Shown: positions 46,266-54,952, counted from the first letter of the stretch. The stretch is 64,000 bases of DNA from an uncultured Candidatus Saccharibacteria bacterium (GCA_938043965.1 CALIQQ010000004.1:71800-135799), one strand, 5' to 3'. Program-made: numbers and translations. The notes: generated by a model from the sequence alone, not told the origin.

Positions 46266-49103
46266 CTAGTGTAGTTTAATGACATCACCATCGGACATCT
46301 CTTCCTGCTTACGTTTCGCCCTGCGCTCCAAGTCAGCTAGCTGAGCTTCAGCTTCTCTTAGCGCCTCTTCAGGCCTCTCTGCAGCCTGCTCCGTCACCCC
46401 TATCGCTCCTTCAGGACTCTGCCCCGTCATCCCCATCATTCCCCCTGAACTCTGCCCCGTCACTCCTGCGACATCTCTTATCGCCTGGCCTGACGCCGTT
46501 TTACCTTTCCATTCATCTAGAAAGTTCGGTCTCTTCGTCTGCGCTTTTACTTCCATATCGTCTAGCTCATCAAATTCATCAAATAGCTCTGCGGCCGCTG
46601 TCTCCGGCATCACTTCTTCCTTCGGTTTCTCCAGCATCACTTCTTCCTTCGGTTTTTTCGGCGACATTCGTTCATTAATCTCTCGCTCCACCTCCGTAAT
46701 CGGACGACCGTATTTAGTCGCTGAATAATTTTTCAGCGATTTAAACACATCTCGATTTTCTTCCCCCATCGGTGGCAACAAATTCATCGTAAACGGCGCT
46801 GTCGGCATATCATACATCATCACCGTCGCAATTGCATGGAAGTTTGGCTGTTTATGCAGGTCTTCTGCCTTAAACGTCGGGGCAAATACCTTTTCCAGCA
46901 TCTCTGCATCGGTCACACCTACACGACCTGCGATCACTGTACCAACGTTACCGAGCACACCCTCCCTAATTTTATCTGTCAACTGCGTCATAAACTGGTT
47001 CGCGACAAACAAATTCAAACGGAATTTCCTCGCCTCTGATAGGATCGATTCAAAGCTATCTGTTGAGAAGTTCTGAAACTCATCCACAAATAGACAGAAG
47101 TCCTTACGATCGTTCTCTGGTGTATCAACTCGACTCATCGCTGCCGCCTGAAACTTCATCACAAAAATCATACCCAGTAGTTTCGAATTTGTCTCTCCAA
47201 GTTTACCCTTTGAAAGGTTAACCAGCAAAATTTTCTGGTTATCCATTACATCACGAATGTTAAAACCGGATTTCACCTGACCGAGCACGCATTTCATCAT
47301 GCGGTTAGCAATGAACGGCGACCATTTTGAGTTAAACCACGTTACTACCTCACCCGCATCATTCGATTTCTGTGAAGCCGGAAATTCTTTCGTCCAATAA
47401 TCATACACGTTCTTATCTGTTACATATTTCAATTTTTCTTTCACAAATTCCGGATCAATAAAACATTTTGGCACATCAATAAAAGTCGCCCCAGCCGGAT
47501 CCGACATCAGAAGAATCGCTGCATTTCTAAACATTTGTTCGCCTCGTGGCCCAAAAATACCCGTATGACCAGGGTCATACAACGAATACAACATATTAAT
47601 CCCCTCTTGTACGATAAAGTCCTTCTGATCTTCCGCTGTCCATTCAAACATATTCATCCCGATTGGGTTCTCCAAGTCTCCAGGATCAAAGTACACCACA
47701 TCATCAATTCTCTCTGGCGGCACCATCGACAACAATTCCTCCGTCACATCACCGTGTGGATCGATAAATGCAAATCCTCGACCATCCATCATGTCTTGAA
47801 ACGCCACATTTTTCAAAAATACGGATTTACCCATACCAGTCGCACCAATTACGTACGTATGACGACGACGGTCTTTTTGCCCTAATCTAATCTGTTTTTT
47901 CTCACCGCGGTATTCATTTACCCCCAGGATCACACCTTCATCCATCAAACGTGCTGGACCATCCACCTGCTTCGTCATTTGCCTTTCCACTCCAGAGGTT
48001 GGAATTGAATTTTGACTCGGCAAGTGAAAAATTGACGCTAATTCTACTGTATTTAGAATACAATTTTTGTTCGATTTCGGGAAATTATGGTAGATGTAAT
48101 CTGATGCGAGCTGTTCACTTTTTTTATTCACATTATATCTAAAACCGTTTGCAATCTGCGAATCAAACTGCGAAAATGCCGCTACCACCCCTCCCACTAA
48201 CGCCTCTGAGCGTTGTTTCGACTCAGTCGATGCTAGCACTCTAATTAAAACTTCAAAACCAGGATGTCTCGTCTTTGCTTCAATCGCCTGAATTTCTTCT
48301 TGCTTTGTTTGTGATAATGGCTTCTCACCTGTATCATATTTGTGTTCTTCCGGCACTTCAAATGGCGCTTTTGCCACATCCAACATTAAATGTAGTATTC
48401 TAAGCGGTAAATTTGAACCACTCCAGCTCTTTTTTCCACTTTTAATGTCGGAAACTTTTTGTTCAGAGACTTTCATCCAGCCCGAGAGCGCTGGCCTAAA
48501 CAAAATCTGGATTGCCACCCCTTCTTCATCTTTAGCCTTAGACAATGCGTTCAAAATCGCAGTTTGAGCATCCCATTTCGAGTCCTCATAGGTCGCAATC
48601 GGATAGATATATTCCTTTTTCAGCTCGAATTCCCCACCAGCCACCGTCGCAGCCGTTGCTCCATCTCTAAAAATTATTTCTTGATCAGCCTCTTCCAGCC
48701 TTGCTGTCGGATATGACGACACGATTGCCTGCTTTACCGTCTCCTCTAGTACTGCTGGCACCACTGCATAATACTTAATGAATTTACCTACCGCGATAAT
48801 ATCAAAGGAAAAATATCTTTGCCCGTATAATTTCGTATTAAAATTATTCTTTTTAATTGTCGATGCAATGATTGAGTACATAATAGTCGCCGCGGAGATT
48901 GCCTCGTCGTTAATGTCACGCTCATCTCTTCCGCCCACCTCAATATCATCCGTCGAAGGCGGTAAGTGGATTAAAAGTGGCACTAATTTTAATTGTCTTT
49001 CATAGTTTTTTAATTTTAGCTTATGCTTAAAATTTTTAACCACAAACAGGATAACTAATCCAATTACTAGTAGCGCACTAACAAAAAATACCATATTTGG
49101 CAT
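46266..49103 (-). CDS. VirD4/TraG-like membrane ATPase (type IV coupling protein-like)
   Basis: The 945-residue protein has an N-terminal transmembrane helix (VSALLVIGLVILFVV), a ~370-residue region, then a P-loop ATPase: Walker A VIGATGMGKSVFLK (near 425), GFAFIDPHGDVTEELL, Walker B DFCLFVDEFQNFS (near 660) and FVANQFMTQL. The C-terminal ~170 residues are disordered and acidic with KPKEEVM repeats and a coiled coil. It resembles DNA-pumping ATPases of conjugation, often found alone in CPR genomes. Roles in DNA transfer or uptake are possible. It overlaps the 166-aa gene (TAATG). Confidence 0.88.
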   Translation of the reverse strand: MPNMVFFVSALLVIGLVILFVVKNFKHKLKLKNYERQLKLVPLLIHLPPSTDDIEVGGRDERDINDEAISAATIMYSIIASTIKKNNFNTKLYGQRYFSFDIIAVGKFIKYYAVVPAVLEETVKQAIVSSYPTARLEEADQEIIFRDGATAATVAGGEFELKKEYIYPIATYEDSKWDAQTAILNALSKAKDEEGVAIQILFRPALSGWMKVSEQKVSDIKSGKKSWSGSNLPLRILHLMLDVAKAPFEVPEEHKYDTGEKPLSQTKQEEIQAIEAKTRHPGFEVLIRVLASTESKQRSEALVGGVVAAFSQFDSQIANGFRYNVNKKSEQLASDYIYHNFPKSNKNCILNTVELASIFHLPSQNSIPTSGVERQMTKQVDGPARLMDEGVILGVNEYRGEKKQIRLGQKDRRRHTYVIGATGMGKSVFLKNVAFQDMMDGRGFAFIDPHGDVTEELLSMVPPERIDDVVYFDPGDLENPIGMNMFEWTAEDQKDFIVQEGINMLYSLYDPGHTGIFGPRGEQMFRNAAILLMSDPAGATFIDVPKCFIDPEFVKEKLKYVTDKNVYDYWTKEFPASQKSNDAGEVVTWFNSKWSPFIANRMMKCVLGQVKSGFNIRDVMDNQKILLVNLSKGKLGETNSKLLGMIFVMKFQAAAMSRVDTPENDRKDFCLFVDEFQNFSTDSFESILSEARKFRLNLFVANQFMTQLTDKIREGVLGNVGTVIAGRVGVTDAEMLEKVFAPTFKAEDLHKQPNFHAIATVMMYDMPTAPFTMNLLPPMGEENRDVFKSLKNYSATKYGRPITEVEREINERMSPKKPKEEVMLEKPKEEVMPETAAAELFDEFDELDDMEVKAQTKRPNFLDEWKGKTASGQAIRDVAGVTGQSSGGMMGMTGQSPEGAIGVTEQAAERPEEALREAEAQLADLERRAKRKQEEMSDGDVIKLH

Positions 49104-49603
49104 TATTTTTTACCCCCATCCAAGTACTTTCGATCAACAAAACTCTCCGCCAGCGATTTTTTTGACTGTTCAACAAAATTAAGCATTTGTCGATACAAAT
49201 TAGGCTCTTTTTTATTGGCATCTAGCTTTTTAGCCAACTCATTCGACACCCCATCCTTAGCAAATTTCGAAGTATTTATATCAGTACCAATAATCTGATC
49301 TTCTGTCAGCTTTTTCATTCCCGCTGGCGCTTCATCCACAACCTCCCCCAGTGCCGCCACTCGAACTTTTTCGTCAAGCCCAGCAGCATTGATCGTCGAT
49401 GCCCCCAACATCATTGGATCTATGTATGTCAGTCCGTTATTTGCATTCGGATTATTCCCTACGCTCTCAAGATTATCCCCGGGATCCTTTTCCTTATCTT
49501 CTGGTTCCGGCAAAAATTCAGGATTAAATTGTGGAGCCTCCGTCATCGAACGTTCAAAATTCTGTGCTAAATTGTTTCCAGGTCCCACATTCCCATTATC
49601 CAT
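49103..49603 (-). CDS. Small acidic protein coupled to the VirD4-like ATPase
   Basis: The 166-residue protein is polar, low-complexity at the N-terminus (NGNVGPGNNLAQNFE), with LPEPEDKEKDPGD and a helical C-terminus (LYRQMLNFVEQSKKSLAESF). No signal peptide or transmembrane helix. It matches no family I know. The stop overlaps the ATG of the ATPase, implying joint function. The ATG is six bases after TAAAAT (49610-49615), a leaderless layout. Confidence 0.75.
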   Translation of the reverse strand: MDNGNVGPGNNLAQNFERSMTEAPQFNPEFLPEPEDKEKDPGDNLESVGNNPNANNGLTYIDPMMLGASTINAAGLDEKVRVAALGEVVDEAPAGMKKLTEDQIIGTDINTSKFAKDGVSNELAKKLDANKKEPNLYRQMLNFVEQSKKSLAESFVDRKYLDGGKK

Positions 49604-49615
49604 ATGCTTATTTTA

Positions 49616-49966
49616 TCACACTTTTCTAATCACAAGCATTATTAAAGCCACCGAAATTGTTGCACCAATCACCGAAAATAACAAATTCGTTGTCCCCATT
49701 GAAATAAAAATCAAAAGCATCACTGGCCAAAAAGCCAACACCGCCGCATCCGCATATTCCCGCCACGTTAACTCCTTTTTTCTATCAACCATTCGCCTAA
49801 AAATCTTTACTATTTCCATCATTACCCCCAACACCACCACGTAAACCAATAAAAAGAATACAAAAATCCCCAGTGGACCAATTCCAGCTGGAGTTGTAAA
49901 AAATAACATCACCGCCACGATTATTGCTGCAACAAGCGACATAAAGAAAAAAATCCGGCTCAACAT
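49616..49966 (-). CDS. Four-helix membrane protein upstream of the VirD4-like operon
   Basis: The 116-residue protein has four hydrophobic helices: LVAAIIVAVMLFF, GIFVFFLLVYVVVLGVM, VLAFWPVMLLIFI and LFSVIGATISVALIML, with a basic loop (RRMVDRKKELTWREYAD) between the second and third. It lies 12 bases upstream of the 166-aa gene, which has its own -10 overlapping this gene's end. TATAAT (49975-49980) lies eight bases before its ATG. Function unknown; probably a partner of the ATPase. Confidence 0.75.
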   Translation of the reverse strand: MLSRIFFFMSLVAAIIVAVMLFFTTPAGIGPLGIFVFFLLVYVVVLGVMMEIVKIFRRMVDRKKELTWREYADAAVLAFWPVMLLIFISMGTTNLLFSVIGATISVALIMLVIRKV

Positions 49967-50755
49967 ATAATTTTATTATACCATAACCGTTTCAAAAAAA
50001 TGTGCAAGCGAACCCTTAAAGCGGTTCGCCATTAAAATCATTCTCACTTCAGCTAAAAGCCCGCTCCTTAATGGCTTTGAACTGTGCTATCCCCCTAAAA
50101 TCAACTGCCATTAAACCTGATAATGGCAATCTGGTGCAAACTATCACCTTATCAGGTTTCGGCGATCCACCCTATGAGCCACGAAAACTGCGAGAAAATC
50201 GTGCTCTTCCCATTATGTTTACTCCCATTAGTTGTAAGTTAATCCCAGCTATATTGCAGGATCTTGCGCCACGTTTTAACGTGATATTTATTTGCCCTAA
50301 AGTTCAATCTCTAGGGCTAAAGATGGGGGGTTATCCGGCTCTAAAAACATTACTATTAGCCGCAACCCTCACCATCTATAGCTTATTTGACCGCTCCTCG
50401 TATAGAGGGGCATCTGTCCTTGCTTTATCCATCTTAATTCTTCTCTTTTTAAATGTGCTAATTAAGATTTCTAAAACGCGCTCAACGCTCAGTTTGATGT
50501 TTTTCGCTATTCCAAATTGGTTTATCGTAAACTTTCAGGTTAGTCCCCTAAGCCTCAAGTTTCTGGTTATTTTTTGAGAACCTGCTTAAAAAATCAAACG
50601 CTTTAGCGGAGCTTTAGGTAATTTCAGTTTTCTTCCCGATTGCTCAGGAAAGTTTGTAATTTATGGCTAGAAACTACCTATTAGCTCGCCAAATTTATTT
50701 CTCACCTACTTGCGTAGTCTATTGATTTTTGCTTTTTGTTAATGTGTGTTTTTAT

Positions 50756-50850
50756 ACGCTTCTTGCGTTTACGTTTCAGTGCTTATTTTTTCACGCTTCC
50801 TACGCCGCTGCGTTTCAGTGCTTCATTTTTTACACTTCTTACGTTTTATT
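50756..50850. repeat. ~38-bp degenerate tandem repeat
   Basis: ACGCTTC-type starts at 50756, 50793 and 50832 (ACACTTC) and CGTTTCAGTGCTT at 50772 and 50811 show two and a half units of 37-39 bp. Confidence 0.75.
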
Positions 50851-50985
50851 TTTGTTTTTTATGTTTGTCATTTCGACTGTCTTCAGTCTAACACATCCAC
50901 TCGTATTATGCAATACCTTTGAATACAATTTTTATAGTATTTTTTACAACATTCTCCTATTTCAATCTGTTATTCTCGCCAATTA

Positions 50986-51014
50986 CATATGTTGTAAAAT
51001 ATACAACATATGTG
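50986..51014. repeat. Perfect 12-bp inverted repeat
   Basis: ACATATGTTGTA and TACAACATATGT flank a 5-base AAATA spacer. It could bind a dimeric regulator; nearby sequence is AT-rich and non-coding. Confidence 0.85.
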
Positions 51015-51090
51015 TAGTTTTTGCCGTTTATTTTTCACTCCGTGATCCACTGCTCCATTTTTTTACACATCAATCTCTGCCCTGCCAAAC

Positions 51091-51280
51091 CATACCACAT
51101 GAAAAACCTCACCACGCAACCATGCCATACAAAAAGCCTCACTACGCAAAACATCGTTGAGCAAAAACCTTACCGCGCAAAAATAATGCCGTACGAAAAA
51201 TCTTACCACCCAAAATCATGTTGCATGAAAAACTTCACCACGCAAAGTATCATTGCACCAAAACTTCACCACGCAAAACA
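51091..51280. repeat. Six to seven degenerate ~30-bp tandem repeats
   Basis: Units share a core like AAAAACTTCACCACGCAAA followed by variable ATCATGTTGC-like sequence; spacing varies from 28 to 34 bases. No cas genes are present and the units diverge evenly, so this is a tandem repeat and not a CRISPR array. Confidence 0.8.
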
Positions 51281-51712
51281 TCCCTACGCCGAAGCGCTGC
51301 AACATAAAAATATCATTATATTATGCATTTCCAACTTTCTATAAAGAACTAGCCTTGCATACAAAAAATGCGGCTTTTTTTGGCCGCTTTGAATAATTTC
51401 AGTTTTTATTTGGCGTTGATTTTTTTATTTGGCGTTGATTAGTTTTTATCTTAGTTGGATTAAGTCAGCTAAACTGCGAGGAAAACTGACTTAATCCGTA
51501 GAGTGTGGAGTTATTTTGGCTATTTTTGTTTTTGAACCTCTGAATAATAATTTTATTCAGAAGCTACCTCTATAATATCGTACTAAAAAGCTTATGTCAA
51601 TACATTTCATGTATAAATTTTTTATAATTTTTCACTCACTTTTCCACAAAAAATCATGGTTAATTTTTGTTTTAGCAGGACACTTATTTTTCACTTTTCT
51701 TTTTTTCTTGCA

Positions 51713-51742
51713 TAAAAAATGGGGCCTATTCTTTCAGGTCCC
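51713..51742 (-). terminator. Terminator of tmRNA
   Basis: On the minus strand GGGACCT and AGGCCCC pair with one mismatch, followed by ATTTTTTAT. It begins about 18 bases after the tmRNA CCA end. Confidence 0.7.
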
Positions 51743-51759
51743 TTACTTTCATTTTTAGT

Positions 51760-52118
51760 TGGTGGAGCTGCCGGATACTGCCTCCGGGTCCGAAAAATCT
51801 TCATAATACCATTCTACATGCATAGTTCTCTGTTTTTATTCTCGACTCATCTATTAGGCGGCAAAGAACGAAACCTAAAAGACGTCATGACTAAATCTCG
51901 AATCACCCCGCGTCACAGGAGTAATTCCATTTCCATAAGCTATAATAATCCAAGAATCTATGGAAACTCGACCTTAGACCATCCTAAATTATTCAATTAG
52001 GCATAAACAGGTGCAAAAAGCACGTGCTTGGAAGTTTTTTCTTCACTTATTCAATACTTACGGTATCATTCGTCATGCTTGGTATCTGTTAATAATCCGT
52101 CTAAGCTTTGTCAGCCCC
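51760..52118 (-). ncRNA. ssrA: Transfer-messenger RNA (tmRNA)
   Basis: The tRNA-like domain is clear: 5' GGGGCTG (52118-52112) pairs with 3' CAGCTCC (51770-51764), then A and encoded CCA (51760-51762). A D-loop-like GACGGAT follows the 5' arm. The T-arm stem CCGGA/TCCGG is intact, but its loop reads GGCAGTA instead of the usual TTCRANT. Total 359 bases. A likely tag reading frame ends in LFAPVYA then TAA near 52010, downstream of a possible pseudoknot. tmRNA rescues ribosomes stalled on mRNAs lacking a stop codon. A good promoter and a terminator flank it. Confidence 0.88.
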
Positions 52119-52128
52119 AACTAGCCTT

Positions 52129-52157
52129 ATTCTACCACAGACCATCTCTATTGTAAA
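52129..52157 (-). promoter_or_regulatory. Promoter of tmRNA
   Basis: TTTACA (52152-52157), 17 bases, TAGAAT (52129-52134) on the minus strand, 10 bases before the mature 5' end. Confidence 0.78.
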
Positions 52158-52182
52158 GTTTTTAACATAACCTCTATTCATA

Positions 52183-52209
52183 ATCTGTTTTATTATTTTT
52201 TACAACATC
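52183..52209 (-). repeat. 27-bp dispersed repeat, copy 1
   Basis: The reverse complement of this 27-bp stretch (core TTGTAAAAAATAATA) recurs exactly at 53085-53111 inside comM, and with three changes at 53802-53828. Confidence 0.9.
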
Positions 52210-52285
52210 GGCAGTAATACTCACATCAACATCGGCAGTAATACTCTCACACCAACATCGGCAGTAATACTCTCACACCAACATC
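52203..52285. repeat. Three 25-27-bp tandem repeats upstream of comM
   Basis: CATCGGCAGTAATACTC units occur three times, the second and third nearly identical, followed by degenerate CATCAGCATC copies. The ~250 bases after them up to comM hold no ORF or clear hairpin. Confidence 0.88.
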
Positions 52286-52547
52286 AGCATCAACACTGCG
52301 ACTTCGACGTCAAGATCCACTATCTCACCAATTCCGCTGCCAAAATTAAAGCGTGCCTTATCCATCCTATAATTATTAGAAAAACACTATTTTACCCCTT
52401 ATTTTTTATTTTTATGTCTCTTTTTTTCTTTTTGTTCTGTTTTTTCGCTTTTTCTCCAAAATCTTTTTTATTATCATCTCTGTTATTCTTTTCATCATAA
52501 ATCTTAAGCTTTACACCTAAAATTTTTCTGCTAGTATGTGGCTCGAC

Positions 52548-54089
52548 ATGACAGCAAAAGTTTTCACCTCAATCCCCCTTGGTTTCGATGGTTGCATCGT
52601 CGAAGTAGAGTGCTCCATTACCCAAGGTCTACCTCAATTCGACATCGTTGGCATGGCCAATAAGACCGTTTCTGAGGCCAGACAACGCGTCAGAAACGCT
52701 ATCAAAAACGCAGGGCTAAAGTGGCCTGATTCACACATCACTATCAATCTAGCGCCTGCAGAACTCGCCAAAGACGGCAATTTCTTTGACCTTCCAATCG
52801 CAGTTTGTATCCTATTAGAGTCTAAACAACTACTCTCATCTGATGTTGCGAATAGCATCTTCAGTGGCGAATTATCTCTTGATGGCCAAATTCGCCCCAT
52901 CCGCGGAGTCATCAACATCCTTGAAGCGGGCCAGAGAGCTGGTTTTCGTACTTTCTATCTTCCCAGTAAAAATCTTACTCAAGCTACTCTCATTCCTGAT
53001 CTATCTGTATGTGGTGCCACTTCCCTACTCGAACTTATTCAGATCTTAAAGCAGCAAATTTCACCACAAACTCCGCCCAACCTAGATGTTGTAAAAAATA
53101 ATAAAACAGATAGAAATGAGCTTCTGCTCGACCAAATTTACGGCCAAGAGTTAGCAAAAAAGGCTCTCATCGTCGCTATCGCTGGCCACCACAATTTGCT
53201 ATTATCCGGTCCACCAGGTGCTGGTAAAACTTTGCTTGCCCACGCTGCTGCCACTCTATTGCCTGATCTTACTGCCGCCGAAATGATCGACACAACTAAA
53301 CTGCATAGTCTTGCTGGTCTCACAGATACTGCAATCTACTCACGCCCTTTTCGTTCACCTCATAGTAGTTCCACTCTTATCTCTTTTATCGGCGGAGGCA
53401 ACTCCGTCAGACCAGGCGAAATCTCGCTGGCGCATAATGGCATCCTTTTTCTTGATGAGCTCCCAGAATACCGCCGTGAAGTACTTGAATCGCTACGCCA
53501 ACCACTCGAGGACCGCCAAATTTCCCTAGCTCGCGCCAACACTCGCTACACCTACCCCTCAGATTTCATCCTCATCGCCACCATGAACCCCTGCCCTTGC
53601 GGTTTTCTTGGCGATCCAACCAAAACCTGCACCTGTAGTAAGTCTCAAATCGAAAAATATCGTCACAAACTCTCCGGCCCACTCTTAGATCGCATCGACT
53701 TACGCATCAATGTCCCGAAAGTAGATACAAAATTGCTCTGTTCACAAATTTTATCAAATCAGCATAATGCTCAAAAAATTGCTAGTGCAGCTCAACATCA
53801 GGCTGTTGTAAAAAATAATATAACAGAGGCAATAGCCCGGCAAACCGCTCGCTATGGCACTTCCACCAAATCCAACGCTTCCCTTTCCTCCGCCGAAGTC
53901 ATTAAGTATCTAACACTAGCTCCTGCCGCAAAATCTGCTCTCGAACACGCCGCCGAATCACTTTCACTTTCCGCTCGTTCTTATTTTAAACTCATTAAAG
54001 TCGCTAGAACTATCGCCGATCTCGCTGGAGAAAATCTTATCTTAAGTGAGCACATTTTTGAAGCTCTTTCCTACCGTATGGACATCTAA
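52548..54089 (+). CDS. comM: ComM/YifB-family Mg-chelatase-like AAA+ ATPase
   Basis: This ~513-residue ATPase is needed for branch migration during natural transformation in other bacteria. The N-terminal YifB domain (LPQFDIVGMANKTVSEARQR) is followed by Walker A LLSGPPGAGKTLLAH, Walker B GILFLDELPEY, PLEDRQISLAR and TMNPCPCG; the C-terminal Mg-chelatase domain ends in LSLSARSYFKLIKVARTIADL. Two in-frame copies of a 27-bp dispersed repeat code VVKNNKTD (before the ATPase domain) and VVKNNITE (near 425). I chose ATG 52548, since MTAKVF matches the family start; ATG 52536 is also in frame but overlaps a TAGTAT -10. Confidence 0.94.
   Translation: MTAKVFTSIPLGFDGCIVEVECSITQGLPQFDIVGMANKTVSEARQRVRNAIKNAGLKWPDSHITINLAPAELAKDGNFFDLPIAVCILLESKQLLSSDVANSIFSGELSLDGQIRPIRGVINILEAGQRAGFRTFYLPSKNLTQATLIPDLSVCGATSLLELIQILKQQISPQTPPNLDVVKNNKTDRNELLLDQIYGQELAKKALIVAIAGHHNLLLSGPPGAGKTLLAHAAATLLPDLTAAEMIDTTKLHSLAGLTDTAIYSRPFRSPHSSSTLISFIGGGNSVRPGEISLAHNGILFLDELPEYRREVLESLRQPLEDRQISLARANTRYTYPSDFILIATMNPCPCGFLGDPTKTCTCSKSQIEKYRHKLSGPLLDRIDLRINVPKVDTKLLCSQILSNQHNAQKIASAAQHQAVVKNNITEAIARQTARYGTSTKSNASLSSAEVIKYLTLAPAAKSALEHAAESLSLSARSYFKLIKVARTIADLAGENLILSEHIFEALSYRMDI
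53085..53111 (+). repeat. 27-bp dispersed repeat, copy 2, inside comM
   Basis: Exact inverted copy of 52183-52209, read in frame as part of a linker (VVKNNKTD) just before the ATPase domain. Confidence 0.9.
53802..53828 (+). repeat. 27-bp dispersed repeat, copy 3, inside comM
   Basis: Differs from copy 2 at three positions; read in frame as VVKNNITE between the ATPase and C-terminal domains. Confidence 0.85.
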
Positions 54090-54109
54090 TCTCGCCCCTA
54101 TTATTTCTC

Positions 54110-54138
54110 TTGAAAAAACTCATAAAACTTGCTATAAT
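54110..54138 (+). promoter_or_regulatory. Promoter of the infC operon
   Basis: TTGAAA (54110-54115), 17 bases, TATAAT (54133-54138). Start of transcription near 54145, giving a leader of about 30 bases. Confidence 0.85.
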
Positions 54139-54174
54139 TAAAGAGTTAAGGTTATAAGAGAAAGGACTAACACC

Positions 54175-54696
54175 ATTAGTAATAAAAATTCGCATACTCG
54201 CATTAACGGAGAAATCCGCTATCCTGAAGTTCGTGTAATTGGTTCTAATGGTGAGCAGCTCGGCATCATGTCGAGCAAAGAAGCTCAGTCGCTTGCTCGC
54301 GAACAAGGGGTCGATCTCGTTGAGATTACCGCTAGCGCTAACCCTCCCGTAGTAAAAATCATCGACTGGGGTAAATACCAATACCAAAAGATGAAGGAAG
54401 AGGCGAAAAATCGCAAAAAAGCTCGCGAAAAGCAATCTGAGCTTAAGCAAATGAAAATTGGTCTAAAAATCTCTGATAACGACCTTAACATTAAAATCCG
54501 CAAAATCAAAGGCTTCCTCGAGGACGGTGACAAGGTGAAAATTATGGTCATCTTCCGCGGTCGAGAGATGGCACACAAAGAACTCGGTGATGAATTGATG
54601 CAAAAAATTCTTGCTGAACTTAGTGAAGTCGCCATCGTTGAAGGTAAACCTCAATTTGCTGGACGTAACCTAGCAGTTGGAATTCGGAAGAAGTAA
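54175..54696 (+). CDS. infC: Translation initiation factor IF-3, with an AUU start codon
   Basis: The first in-frame ATG (54268) would give only 142 residues and lose the conserved N-terminus. Starting at ATT 54175 gives 173 residues, the normal length, with SNKNSHTRINGEIRYPEVRV, the expected IF-3 N-domain. AAAGGA lies eight bases upstream. The C-domain (IMVIFRGREMAHKELGDEL) is canonical. AUU starts are known for infC in E. coli and relatives, where IF-3 represses its own translation through them. A stop codon lies upstream in frame with no ATG between. It heads infC-rpmI-rplT-rpmB. Confidence 0.92.
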   Translation: MSNKNSHTRINGEIRYPEVRVIGSNGEQLGIMSSKEAQSLAREQGVDLVEITASANPPVVKIIDWGKYQYQKMKEEAKNRKKAREKQSELKQMKIGLKISDNDLNIKIRKIKGFLEDGDKVKIMVIFRGREMAHKELGDELMQKILAELSEVAIVEGKPQFAGRNLAVGIRKK

Positions 54697-54755
54697 TTTC
54701 CTACTTTCACGGTTCCCCGCTTGTACTTCCAATAATACTAAACGAAAGGAAAAAT

Positions 54756-54950
54756 ATGCCAAAGCTTAAAACGCACAAAGGCACCGCAAAGCGCATCAAA
54801 ATTTCCGGTACTGGAAAATTGATCCGCGAACGCGCATATGGCAACCACATTCTTGCCAAAAAATCTAAAGCTAGAAAACGCAACATGAAAACCGCTGGCG
54901 CTATCAACGGAAAAATTGCAAAAAATGTTAAAACGGCACTAGGAGTTTAA
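54756..54950 (+). CDS. rpmI: 50S ribosomal protein bL35
   Basis: The 64-residue basic protein matches bL35: MPKLKTHKGTAKRIKISGTGK, then HILAKKSKARKRN. GAAAGGAAAAA precedes the ATG. It is the second gene of the infC operon, 59 bases after infC. Confidence 0.96.
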   Translation: MPKLKTHKGTAKRIKISGTGKLIRERAYGNHILAKKSKARKRNMKTAGAINGKIAKNVKTALGV

Positions 54951-54952
54951 TC

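Larger units (their letters stand above)
50000..51712. other. 1.7-kb non-coding, hairpin- and repeat-rich region
   Basis: No ORF here has a ribosome-binding site, leaderless promoter or recognisable family. Hairpins include GCGAACC/GGTTCGC (about 50008), AAACCTGATAA/TTATCAGGTTT (50113-50160), CACGTT/AACGTG (about 50272), GCCCTA/TAGGGC (about 50294) and GGATTAAGTCAG/CTGACTTAATCC (51457-51497). A similar TAATTTCAGTTTT-bearing segment occurs near 50620 and 51389. It may hold one or more large structured RNAs or a decayed insertion. Confidence 0.55.

Noticed and set aside
50071..50577. 168-codon plus-strand open frame
   Set aside because: No ribosome-binding site or leaderless promoter, atypical residue use, and it overlaps several hairpins; kept as non-coding.
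51091..51280. Possible CRISPR array
   Set aside because: Units are degenerate throughout, spacer length and sequence are not variable in the CRISPR sense, and there are no cas genes.
51719..52000. 93-codon plus-strand open frame
   Set aside because: It lies antisense across the tmRNA body and its 3' end, so it is a by-product of the RNA gene.
54268..54696. infC starting at ATG 54268
   Set aside because: It would remove the conserved N-terminal 31 residues and has no ribosome-binding site; ATT 54175 fits better.
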